Below are positions 34,563 through 46,399 of a DNA stretch of 64,000 nucleotides, one piece after another. This stretch comes from Erigeron canadensis. Lineage: Eukaryota; Streptophyta; Magnoliopsida; Asterales; Asteraceae. The notes under the pieces were generated by a model. The model made no database searches. It saw only the letters and a program-made list of their open reading frames with translations, and had not been told where the DNA came from. The DNA lies in the NCBI RefSeq assembly GCF_010389155.1, contig NC_057768.1, positions 17,233,664 to 17,297,663 on the forward strand. The letters are read 5' to 3'. Position 1 is the first letter of the stretch, and each line of letters opens with the position of its first letter. Position numbers and translations under genes: made by a program.

Positions 34563-35936
34563 TCATCGCTTCTTGAATCTAGATGCTAAAGTAGAAGTCC
34601 TTGTAGAAGTACTTGAAACACTTGGATCATTACTTGTTGGTAGCAAACTTTCTTGTTCAAAGATCATGCTTGACATCTCATCAAACCAAACATTCATTGT
34701 TTCTTGAATTGTATTTGTTCGGCGATTGTAGATTCGGTAGGCAATTGAAGTCTTGGAATAACCAACAAAGTAACCTTCATCACCTTTCTTCTCGAACTTT
34801 CCAAGGTTCTCCCGATCATTCAAAGTATAACAAACACACCCAAAGATATGAAAATAGTTGATGTTGGGTTTGCGTTTGTTAACAACCTCATAAGGAGTCT
34901 TCTCGAAATGTTGATTAACAATGGACCGATTCTGAGTGTGACAAGTAGTGTCAATAGCTTCAGCCTACATATTTGATGGTAACTTGGAATAAGCAAGCAT
35001 TGTCCTTGCTGCTTCCACTAACGTTCGATTTCTTTTTTCAACGACACTGTTTTGTTGTGAGGTACGAACCGCAGAGAATTGGTGAGTAATGCCCTTGGAT
35101 TTACAAAACTCATCAAAAACGGCATTCTTGAACTCAGTACCGTTATCCGAACGGATGTAACGAACTGGTAGTAGTAGAAGTGATGAAATCAATCAAAATC
35201 TGAGTTGTTTCATCTTTGGTTGCAAAAAACTTGACCCAAGTATATCTTGAATAATCATCAACAATAACCAAGATGTATTTCTTCCCATTTTGGCTTTGTA
35301 CTTTCATCGGCCCACAAAGATCCATGTGAAGCAGATGAAGCGGTGCTAACAAATTTGGAGATTTCTTAGGTTCATGAGAAGCTCGCTTAATCTCCCCAAC
35401 AGCACAAGAAGGACAGACATGCTCACTTTCATACTTATAGTCTGGTAAGCCTTCAACAAGATGCTTGTTGACTAAAGTATTGATTGTTGGAAAATTTAGA
35501 TGAGAAAGCCTTCTATGCCATGACCAAGAATTCTTTGACGTAGCCTTTGAAATGATACAAATATTATCGGTTGGATGGTTATTATCGAGATTAACGGTAA
35601 AAAGGTTATCATCACGGTCGCCACAAAGAATGTCAACTCCATCTAGAGTTTTGACTTTGCAAAGAGATTGCCAAAAAAGAACTTGAAGATTGTTGTCACA
35701 GAATTGTCCAACACTGAACAAGTTATGACTTAATCCTTGAACATAATGAACTTTCTTGATGACAATTCCATTGCGTTCAATGTCTCCATAACCTAAGATA
35801 GGAGCAAAATTGTTTTTCCCAAATTAAACAGTTCCCATGAATCGTTCGATAAAGTTCTTGAGCAATGCTTTATTGCCAATCATGTGTTTTGAACACCCAG
35901 AATCGAGTATCCAAACACAGATGGTTATTTCCTGCA
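34563..35936 (-). pseudogene. pol: Element C pol: protease and integrase
   Basis: The protease site LDSGCSKHM is intact at about 35900. A stop lies near 35824. The zinc region WHRRLSHLN...CPSCAVGE and the core motifs HMDLCGPM, RYIRSDNGTEF and the VVEKRNRT glutamate region are present. A deletion near 35165 shifts frame, and a TAG at 34965-34967 replaces a tryptophan kept in most copies. The C-terminal part runs to 34563, followed by a low-complexity serine-rich linker (34280-34560) in broken frames. Confidence 0.9.
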
Positions 35937-35954
35937 ATCAAAGAAATTTAACCG

Positions 35955-38900
35955 ACTTTAGGTACCTACTTGAAGACGGGTCCTTTGTGGTTAGTTGACA
36001 CAGGCAGGGTATATAACTTAGGAAATGCATACAAACATGTTTTAGAATCAACATAAGCATTAACAATCACATCATCAATAAGCACATTTGGATAAAAGGT
36101 ACACACATTCACATTAGAATTAAAAGTAACATGTCTATCAGCATTCAGATAATTCACACAAGCACGAGAATTAAAATTGTTTACAGACCCACAAGGTATT
36201 GCCTTGGTATTATTAACATTGTTTTTCAAAGATGAATTGTTCAGATCAATAGGAACTCTCTTCTTCCTATTATGACTCTTTCTCCTCCTCCTCTTCTTCT
36301 TTTCCTCAACATGTTTACTAGTGATCTTAGGTTCTAATGACTTAGCAACCCATATGGTTTTTCCACCTGTTTAATTGAAATTAAGAAGATTAGAACGAGG
36401 GGTTTTAAACACTTTCATCTTTTTGGTCTCTTTTGCAGGTAAGGAAACTTCTTGCTTCTTTGGTTTATCATGAGAAAACCATCCATATCTATCCCTATAT
36501 CTAGTTGAACCATTCGATGTGTCCTTATTTATCAACCCTGAGCTAGACTTAGACACCTTAGGTAAAGGACTAGATTGAGAGTTAGATGGAGAAGCATTGG
36601 GATAGTCTTTCGGAAGTTTCACTTTATGATATTTTGGTCTTGGTGTGGTCTCAACTTGTTTCTTCTTAACATGTTTGACTGGGGTATGATTCTCTGTTTC
36701 AGTCTTGACGAGTTTGGGCTTAACTCGTTCCTTTGAATAATATGAAGTTGGAGCTTTGAAAAATGGATTCCGAGGTTTAGATTTCTCTTTTGTTTCAACT
36801 TTTATTTTGGTAGATTCAATCTTTTTTTCTGTTTCTGAATCAAAAACATGTTCTCCCTCCATGAATTTATCAAAATCATCTTTAGTGAAATCATTTGCAA
36901 AATTAAATTGCACTGGAGAGTGATTTATTTTAGATATTTTCAAAAGTTTTGAACAATTAGAAATCTTGGTGTCCAACTTCACATCACGGGTGGTCTCGGA
37001 AATTAGGTCAACTTGAACTGACACATCTTTGGTCTCACAAGAAAATTGAATAGAAGTATCAACACCTATATTAGTACTAAGCTTAGGGTGAACAACTAAC
37101 TCATCAAGATTATTGCATGTCAAAAACCTATAAAAGTACCATACCAAAACTAAACTATGCGCAAGTTCGTCATAAGATAAACCAGATTGCACATAATCAT
37201 TTGATAAGTACATCCAAGAGAATCAGTCAAGGTCTGAGTGGAGGAATTTGTAGATGAAACACAAGTAGTTTGGGTTGAATGTTCTACTAAATCAATTAGT
37301 TCGGTTTGAGTAGAAGCATTCTTACAAACTTTCTTAGCATGTACAACAACCAATTTATCCTCTGAATTTGGACTTTGAGACTTGAGATGATCAATGACTT
37401 TTTGTTGAGAATCTACCTTTTGTTGTAAACCTTCTATTTGTTTTTCCAAAAATTTTGATGGAGTATACATTTTAGTTGGTTTAGGTAGAGGACTGACAGA
37501 TTCTTGGTTTTGAAAATTCGATGCAATTTCTTCCAATTTAAAAATTGAAGCTCGTTTGTTTCGTAAGAAGCATTTAGAGCATCATAAATTAACCAAAAAT
37601 TCTTCTTTTGGTTTCTCAACTTTATCGGTCTCAAATTCGTTATCCAATGGACGAATAAATTGTCGTACCATACCAAGTCGAAGAAATTTTTCATCATACA
37701 AAGGTTCTATTTCATCCTTGGCTTTTTGCAATGGTGTGATATTATCAAATCCCAACCCGAGAAGAAGATCTTCTTTTGCAATTTTTGACTTGTTAAAATA
37801 GGCAGTGAAATCCAAGAAAGGGTTTTGTTCAACTTTATATAATTTCTCTTGATAGAAAAGTATATTCTTTTTAAATTCCTCAACTTGTTTTTCAAGATTT
37901 TCAATTTCAACGCCTTTTAGAAAACAAGTATGATTTAAGTCAGAAATCTTCCTTTCGAGTTCAACATTGTTTGGTTTAGCTTCTTGAAGCTTCCTATTGA
38001 GAATATCAACATCCATTTGTCTAGCAATTGCCTGAAGCCATTCATTGGTCTTTTGAATTTCAAGATCTTGATTGGCTTTTTCAAGATCTTGAATGGTCTT
38101 TTCAAGATTATAACATTTTTGTAATAACTTAGAATCAGGAGAGGCATTTAACTCACATTCTTTAACCAACACTTGGTTTTTATATGATTGAAAGTCTTGT
38201 TTAATAGCATCATGTTCAAAAAGTAATTTTGAATATTCTTCAAGAAGTTTTGAAAATTCACTTTTAGACAATGAAATACTATTTTGCAACTTTTTGTTGG
38301 CGAAAGACTTAATATGAGTTGTCAAGTTTGATAAAGCTAATCTACATGACTCTTTATCCTTAATTGATGAAAAAGTAGAGTCGAGATTTACCTCATCATC
38401 CGGGTACTCATCATCAGTGCTTTCTGCTTCAAAAACCTTGTCCTTGGCTATCCTTGCCATAAAGCAAACATTAGCAGAGAGATCTTCATCCTCATCATCG
38501 GAGAGCAATAGCCATTTGTCATCTTCAGCGAGCAAAGCATGTCCTGCTTCAACTTGTTTGGCTAAAAGCATCTTCTGCTTGTAGTACTCATAGTTCCGCT
38601 TTCGAGGTTGCTTGCAATCAATAGCAAAATGACCAGGAATTCCACAGTTGTAGCACTTTTTGTCTGATGTTTTCCCCTTCTCAACAACTGGTTTCTCAAA
38701 TCCTTCTTTCTTCTCACCATGCTTTGATCCACTTACTTCACCATGCTCATAACTCTTTGAATGATAGTGTTCCTTCTTTGGAAATGCACTTGTAGAAGAG
38801 GTGCGGAGATTGTTGTTTGTTGGCCTCGCTTTGTAGAATTTCTTCTTGAAATGCTTAGTTACCACGGCAAGAGCTTGATATAGTTCATCTGAAACACCAT

Positions 38901-39696
38901 CTCTTGTAGCCATCATATCATCTCCCTCCTCATCAGATGAAGAAACAACTACCATTTGCCTTTTAAGAGCTTCAGAAACCTTCTTTTCAACAATCAATGC
39001 CAAAGGATCAGAAGATACAACTTCTGCCATTTTGTTTGATGAAGCTTTGTTTAGAACTTGATGTTCATTGAGTTTGAAAGATTCTTGAAGATTATGGATG
39101 GTGAACTTGGTCAAATTTTGATGTTGCTTAATCTGTGTTCCAAAATCTTCCCATTCTGGACCAAGAGCTTTGATGAATTTGATGTTTAACTCAATCTCTG
39201 ATTTCTTGACATTGTTCTTCCTAAGTTCATTTATGACATTGCAGAATCTACAGTAGACAGCCTCCAGAGATTCATTTGGCAATTTGCTGAAGTTGTCAAA
39301 CTCAGTCAACCTATTTGTCAATCTTATTGTTGAAGTCACGTCAGATTCTTCCATTTGTCTTGCCACTTCATCCCATATTTCCTTGGCTGTATCATAAGAA
39401 TCAACAGAGCCATATATTTCATCCGGTAGAGCTTTGTATAAGCATGATCTAGCTCTGTTACCTGCAGCTGTTCTATCTTTATGTTCAACATTCAAAAGAT
39501 CAAGAGTCAATATTGCACCAGTAGTGGGATGGCGATGAACTGCAAGTCCATTAAGAATGAAATCTTTAAGCAGGTGACCATTTGGTTGACATTCCACATA
39601 GTCCATAAATCTTTTCTTCCATAGTCCATAGGAACCACGGTAGAGAACTGGAGGTCTTGTATCTGAACCCAATGCCAATGCTTCACGAGAAGCCAT
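35955..39696 (-). pseudogene. gag: Element C gag (first 704 codons intact)
   Basis: The frame starts MASREALALGSDTRPPVLYRG at 39696 and stays open to 37582. It covers the capsid-like region, the zinc knuckle CYNCGIPGHFAIDC at 38614-38655 and most of the acidic coiled-coil part. Frameshifts near 37585 and 37170 and a stop near 36370 break the lysine-rich tail, which ends at about 35955 in the same KVG-stop as element B. This is the best preserved copy of the roughly 1,245-codon Gag of the B/C family. Confidence 0.92.
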
Positions 39697-39719
39697 TTGA
39701 AAGAGATTTGCTTTGAAAC

Positions 39720-40500
39720 TTGAAATGAAATAATAGTTGAAAAAATCAGAAAATGAAACGATTTAGGGAAAGATTGTCCTAGAAGATCGTTCTAGGATGA
39801 AGATCGTCTTGAGTGAAAGACAGTTGAAACGATTTTGAATGAGATCGTCTTGGAAACTTTGAAAGAAATTTGGCTAAGTAAGGAATGAAATTGAAATTGA
39901 AGTAAGTTTTGGAATTGAATTTGAGAAATGAAATGAAATGAAATGTATTGAAATGAAACGATCTTGAGAGAATCGTTTTGAATTAATGGAAATGAAACGG
40001 TCTTGGAGGAAGATCGTCCTAGAGTTGAATACTTGAAGAAATTTTCTAAGTATTTTTGTAAAAATTGGATAGAGTGAAGTATGAAATGGATTGAAAGAAG
40101 TTTGAGCAAAACCAATCAATGAGATTAGTTACCCAGGAAGTGTGTGATTCCCAATCACAACGACTTCAAATGATCAACCAAACCACAACAACTTTTCAAA
40201 GAAACTGGGACGATCTTGTCAGGATCGTCCTAGAATCAGTGAGCTGAGACGATCTTGAGGAGATCGTCCTAGCTTTCTGTCACAAAATTTTCAAGTATCA
40301 AATACTTTTCAAGTATTTGAATTGACCAAACCAATCCTTTCGGATTAATTAGCCACAAACAAATACTTCACACCACAACCACTTGCCAGAACGATCTTGA
40401 GGAGATCGTCCTACAAGCCACAAGGCTTAAAGTATGAAAAGTGAAATTTCAAGCACTGAGACGATCTGATGAAGATCGTTCTAGTGAGAATCGTCCTAGC
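39720..40500 (-). repeat. Leader palindrome array of element C
   Basis: Boxes of the form GGACGATC...GATCGTCC, with variants, occur repeatedly, for example near 40205, 40245, 40390 and 40465, plus half-boxes at 39750-40020. Position and core match element B's leader, but the outer base pairs differ on both arms together. Confidence 0.75.
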
Positions 40501-40931
40501 ATCATCTTCTTCATCATAAGAACTGGTATTTTCAAAAACTCCATTGATGACTTCTAAAAGCTTCAATATCTTTCAAATTACTGGGAGTTATGACTTGAAA
40601 TAACTTGTAAAATGTTTGTTTTCACCTCCGCAACAAATCCTTAAACAAAATTCAGCAAAAAACACAACAGAATCAAATCCCAAATTTTAGCGCCAAAAAC
40701 TAAAAAATTCAATCTCGAGTTATAGATTGAATTGGAACTTGAAACTTGACAGGATTATGTTTTAGACTATCAGGAATCTATTGAACAAAAAACTATGATT
40801 TTATGTGATTTGATAGGTGAAAAATGAAGAAACAGGAGCGGTTATGGTTAAGAACACAAATTCTCAAATTTTGAACAAAATTAGCACAAATCTGTATGAA
40901 ATTTTTCTGGATCGTCAACAGATTGTTGTTT

Positions 40932-40943
40932 GCTCTGATACCA
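40932..40943 (-). other. Primer-binding site, element C (tRNA-iMet)
   Basis: Minus-strand TGGTATCAGAGC, two bases inside the 5' LTR end. Confidence 0.9.
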
Positions 40944-40945
40944 AA

Positions 40946-41234
40946 TGTAATAACACGATTTCTCGCCTGAATTCGAGCTTAACAATGGCAGATTTGTGTA
41001 GTGTGTGTGTTGAGAGAGAAAGTGTGTGTGTTGAAAGTCTGATTTGATTAAATGTGTAAATGGAATTAGAAAATGGCAATGATTATCTAAAGTATGAGGG
41101 TATTTATACCTAAATACACAAATATGCTAATTATCACAGGTCCCTCAACCTTAGTAATCATACACCTATAACCTAACTACAAGTAAGTCCTCTAATTTAA
41201 ATTACAATTTATCACTATTTTTGAATTTCTAACA
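40946..41234 (-). repeat. Element C 5' LTR
   Basis: 289 bp, matching 29210-29531 apart from a 33-bp deletion in the GT-rich patch and about 14 substitutions. TATA box at 41101-41108 (minus). AATGC (41235-41239) follows. Confidence 0.93.
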
Positions 41235-41239
41235 AATGC

Positions 41240-43062
41240 ATTACAAATACATCAAATTATCATAACAACAACCTATCACATTACATCTTAGGTTGTGATC
41301 TTGATAATACAATTATAACCTATCACACTAAGTCTTAGGTTATGATCTTCATAAATCAACATGATTTACATGAATACCAATATTTCACGTAAATGAGTTT
41401 TCCCTAAAATGACATGATGCATTCCACACTTTCATAGTTGAATTGGTCACAAATTAACCAGTCCAACTGCACTTTCAAAAACAAATGAAATTTGATAGCT
41501 ATAACCTGCACACTTAACAAATTTCATCACTACATCAAAATCAACAATAACAAAAATATGCGAAACAATAAAAATCTTAACCTAGTAATCATTATAAGAT
41601 CTAAGGCAAGTCCAATCTTTGTCAAGCATACTTATTAACCAAAAACATTTGAAAAATAAAAAAAAAATTACTTGAAATATATTTAAAAATATTTTGACTT
41701 TTGAATTTTCAAAATCATTTCATTTTCTAAATTAAACAACTCATGTATTAATTAGAAAATTCATCTGTTAAACACATATACCGTAAGCAACAAGACTTAT
41801 ACAACCCACTAAAGATCATATAATTTCCTATGGAATCATCAGGTGCTTATCAAATCTCTTGTGCAATAAGAACTAGTTTGACACACAAACTGAAACTTAT
41901 TATTCAAAATAAAATAATAAAAATAAAAATAAAATAAAAACTAAACTACTTTATTTATTTACAAGAAATCTTAAGTTTCAGCAGATTAGATCAGACTAGC
42001 ATTTACATAAGTCTGCAAGTGAGAAATAATTCTCTTATTATTAGTTATGAATAGTGACCCAACCACGATTACCGGTATATTTGTCCACTTAAACACTCGG
42101 TACTTTCAGTTTCCTTTGAGTTGTGACATTTACAACATACCCTGGCCACTGAATAGTTTGCACCACTGAATAGTTTGCACCATTTGTCCACTTGCACCAT
42201 TTACTTTCAGTCACCATTTAACCCGAGTAGGCTAATGTGCCACTGAATAGTTTGCAAACTTATGTGACCCACATTCAGATATACTTCCATAATCGATATA
42301 AGTACTAAGATAACACTTATTCAATATATATTCAAAAACATCCTTAAACAAACCATGAGACATTTTTTAGATAACAAAACTTACTTACTTTGTGATTTAA
42401 CATTATTTGCTTTTGCGTTTCATTATTTATAAGGAACCCGTGATTTTTTGAGACCCATGTAGCGAACTTTCTGACAACCTATCCCAAGTTGGAAGCTTTA
42501 GGTAGGCTAGGTATACAAAGACACCCCGAGGACATACTTTTCCGAATCTCAAAGACCACATTAGCCCCTTAATTAACATTCGTTTCATTTGCATAAACAA
42601 TATCACATTTAACTTTCATGCTCATGATTTTTAGAGGTTTTTGCCTATACATTGAACAAATCCTATAGTAATGCTAGATCTTTCACAAAATTTAAGGACT
42701 AGATCAATTCATTACTGAAAAGCAAACATTCTCAACCATATATCTGAATATGTTTCCCACAAGAACATTGTATAAATTAAGTTCTGATTAAGGAAACCTT
42801 GCTACTTTATGTCTACCAATATATCCCAAATTGTAATCATTGAACTAAGCAGTTATATTACGATTAAGCAAACTTAAAAGCTAAGTATCCTCACTTCTAA
42901 TCGTCTTAAAGCATCAACTTAAATCTCTGTCATATTTATTTTGATTTTCTGATTTTTTTTTCACATTTTTATGGTTTTTTATGACACTAAGAACTCTTTT
43001 TGTATTTTTATGACTCTAGCTATTTACAGACACAAACTTACAAAATCAGTTCTTTGAGAGAT
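41240..43062 (-). other. Element E spacer between pol and third gene
   Basis: No gene is seen. It aligns with 61198-62386 of element F, including the GTAGGCT/AGCCTAC and CCGGTAATCGTGGTTGGGTC landmarks. It is longer in E because of a 477-bp segment (42273-42749) bounded by the 11-bp inverted repeat ATTCAGATATA/TATATCTGAAT, absent from F. Three copies of CACTGAATAGTTTGCA lie at about 42146, 42163 and 42241. Confidence 0.6.
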
Positions 43063-44355
43063 TTAATATGAATAAGCATTCTTCATTCCATTGAGAAGAA
43101 TTACTTTCTCAAATCGAGTCTTATCAAATGCTTTGGTATACAGATAAGCTAAATTATCATCAGTTATAACTTTTTCCAAATGAATTAGCTTCTTTTGGGC
43201 ACAATCGCGCAAGAAATGATGTCTAATATCAATATGGTTGGTGACCTTATGTATGACAGGGTTATTAGTAATATCTATAGCTGACTTATTGTCTATTCTA
43301 ATAGGAGTATCAAGAAAATTCATACCGTAGTCACGAAGTTGTTGCTGAATCCACAATACCTGGGAACAACAGCTACCCGCAGCCATATACTCTGCCTCAC
43401 ATGAAGACTGAGCAACACATGTCTGCTTCTTGCATTGCGACGATACTAATCTTCCTCCTAAAAACTGACAACCTCTAGTCGTAGACTTCCTGTCATTGTT
43501 ACAACCGTCAAAGTCCGAATCATTATATGCAACAAAATCAAACGTTCCACCCATAGGATACCATAGACCAAGCCCTTGGTTTCCTTTAAGATAACGTAGA
43601 ATACGTTTTGCTGCAACCAAATGTGACTCCTTCGGACTATCTTGAAATCTAGCACATAGACAGACAGCAAACATAATATCTGGACGTGAAGCAGTCAGAT
43701 ACATCAATGAGTCAATAATAGCACGATAATAAGTTGCATGCACAAGTTCATCTTTCGGATCAAGAACTCCAAAGCCATGATTCGGCTGAATAGGAGTACC
43801 ATATGTCTTGGATTCTAACATTTGAAACCTCTCGAAGATGTCTTCGACATACTTAGACTGGTGTATGAAAAATCCATCTTTCCTTCGATCAACTTGCAGT
43901 CCGAGGAAGAATTAAAGTTCCCCCATAGCACTCAATTCAAATTCCTTTTTTCATGCTCATTTCATCCACATAAACAATGTGCTGTCTATCGATCCTCTTG
44001 TAAAACCATTTGTCAACAAATGTATCGACAACTTCTCATACCACACTCTGGGTGCTTGATGTAATCCATAAAGAGCCTTATCAAATCTATATACTCTTCT
44101 TGGATAGTTAGGATCTTCAAACCTCGGTGGTTGGTGTACATATACCTCTTCTTTAACTTCACCATACAAGAAGGCACTTTTAACGTCTAACTGATACACC
44201 TTTATACCCTTGAAACTAGCATAGGCTAAAAATAACCTTATAGCTTCAATCCTAGCAACTGGTGCAAAAGTTCCGTTATAGTCATATCCTTCTCGTTGTG
44301 CAAACCCCTGAACTACTAAATGTGCCTTATTCCTAGTAACAACCCCTTTGTCATC
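43063..44355 (-). pseudogene. pol: Element E pol: reverse transcriptase (catalytic core lost) and RNase H
   Basis: RT text includes VVQGFAQREGYDYN, QLDVKSAFLYGEVKEEVYVHQPP and ALYGLHQAPRVWYEKL. Near 43957, two deletions relative to element F remove the segment that carries YVDDIIFGSSN; only YVDE remains, so the enzyme is dead. RNase H and the connection region are open from 43821 to 43063 (YNDSDFDGC, SSCEAEYMAAG, IDNKSAIDITNN, ending NGMKNAYSY). Confidence 0.9.
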
Positions 44356-46391
44356 TCATTTGCATTTAAATACCCAACGAGTTCCAATCGGTTCTTTACT
44401 TCTATGCACATCTACTAACTCCCATACTCCAAGTTTTTCAAATTGAGCTAATTCTTCTTGCATAGCTTCAACCCAACATGGATCTTGAAGTGCTGCCTTA
44501 ACATTCTTGGGTTCGACTTGTGAAATGAAACCAGAATATAAACACTCAGTTATCAATCCAGTGTCTCTCACTTCACAAAACAAACTAGTCAGTTCCTTAT
44601 TCAATTGATTTCTAGTTCGAACAGGTTTTGTAGCATTACTAAGAATATTTTCAACTGGATGATCCTTATTAACTCGATATTGAGAAACCGAATCAACATT
44701 CAGACTTTCTCCTAAATTTGTTTTAATCTGAAACTCAGGAGAGCTAAAATCATCTTCTGATTCTTCAGAAATAGGATCATCATCAGGCAGTGAAACTTTT
44801 GACGGAGTAAGTGGTGTAGTTTTCTCGGTTTCACAATCATCCGAATCTGTTAGCTTATTCTTGTCCTTACTACCTTCACCAATAATAGTAGACTGAACTT
44901 TGGTTGGAGTAGTATCAACATTTTGAGCAGGAGAAGATGTAGAGGTAGTGGAATAATCCATATGATCTCTTAAAATGATCACATCATCCACTGTTTTAGG
45001 ATCTGAATAGGAAGCAGGACCGTGTAATGAACGAAACACATTGTCATAATCGAAATTCTTGCCAGTTCCAGAATGTACAACGGGTTTATGACTGACAATT
45101 TTGACATTAGTACCCAAGTCAACTTTGCCGGTCAATTTATTGTAAACCCGTCGAATTGGAGTACCCGGTTTATAACCCATGAAAAATCCCTCTTCAACCT
45201 TTGGATCAAACTTTGACTGAGGTAAATATTTCAAGAAAGTACAGTACACCAAATGGTTCAACATTTTGTAAATTTGGTTTCTTCTTATGTAGAAGCTCAT
45301 AACATGTCTTATTATGACGCTTAACTACAGAAACCCTATTTAAAGTATGACTAGCTGTATTCACTGCCTCCCTCCAAAACATAGTAAGGAGCCCTGAATC
45401 GGCAAGCATTGTTCTGGCTGTCTCAATTAGAGTCCTATTCTTTCTTTCAGCAACTCCATTCTGTTGTGGTTCATACGGTGCACTGAATTGATGTTGGATT
45501 CCTTTGGACAAACAAAGGACTTCCAATGTCTTATTCTTAAATTCAGTTCCGTTGTCACTCCTGATTCTCTTAATACGAACTCCATAAACATTTTTAGTTT
45601 CAACAAAGAAGTTGATCAAAATCTGTGGAGTCTCATGTTTTGATTGAAGAAAGAATACTTATGAGAATCTCGAGTAGTCATCAGTAACCACCAAATAGTA
45701 ATACATTCCACCAATACTTCTTACATTAACTTAACCACCAAATAGAATTTTCTTGCTTTGGTTTATGGGCAGACTTTTGTTGTTTCCCTTTCAGACAAGG
45801 TACACATTTGTCTTCCATTTCAAACCGTTTCAAGGGAACACCTTCAACCAAACCATGTCTGACAATATCATTCATCTTTCAGAAATGAATATGTCCCATT
45901 CTTCTATGCCATTGCAACGATTCAGATTCATTTGCTTTAGTCAACAAGCAAACAGACTCCTTAGGTTTATCAACACCTAACACAAGGCCATAGATGTCTC
46001 TCTTCCTAGGAGCTTTAAGCAGGATCCAGTCTTCAGGAACAACATATCCCGGTTTCAAAATAAGTGCTTCATTCTCAGTAAAATGGACATGATTACCCTT
46101 GTCGCAAATATGAGAAACACTCATAAGATTATGAGATAACTGTTCCACATAATTGACTTTTTCTAGCGTAATCTTCCCATTGACAACATCACCTTGGCCC
46201 GAGATGTTTCCGCCCTTGGGACCTGCGAAACTAACATACAAACCATTTATATCTTCATAGTTGGACAATACTTTCTTGTCCCCTGTCATGTTCCGAGAGC
46301 ATCCACTGTTAACATACCACAAACTGATAGGCGTCCTTGGTTCTCCCTGCACATCAGATGATAAGATGGTTAGTTTCTGAAAGGAACCCAA
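44356..46391 (-). pseudogene. pol: Element E pol: protease, integrase and linker
   Basis: Protease is in 46391-45879 with WYVNSGCSRNMTG; the catalytic aspartate is replaced by asparagine (VNSG instead of VDSG). The frame stops where F has an arginine (CGA-type to TGA). The integrase zinc region and first catalytic aspartate are broken at 45640-45880. RIRSDNGTEF and QQNGVAERKNRTLIE are intact in 45619-45206. A frame change leads to 45300-44356 with FLKYLPQSKFDPKVEEGFFMGYKPG, an acidic linker and the RT start EAMQEELAQFEKLGVWELVD. Confidence 0.9.
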
Positions 46392-46399
46392 ACCTTCTG

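Larger units (their letters stand above)
29210..41234 (-). mobile_element. Element C: complete minus-strand Ty1/copia, same family as B
   Basis: C spans 12.0 kb between LTRs of 322 and 289 bp (TGTTAG...TTACA on the minus strand), with an iMet primer site, palindromic leader, gag, pol, a stem-loop array, constant-loop hairpins and a purine tract. Gag and pol are collinear with element B. The LTRs differ at about 14 of 289 compared positions plus a 33-bp indel, by hand. The gag N-terminal 704 codons are intact; pol carries several stops and frameshifts. Confidence 0.95.
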
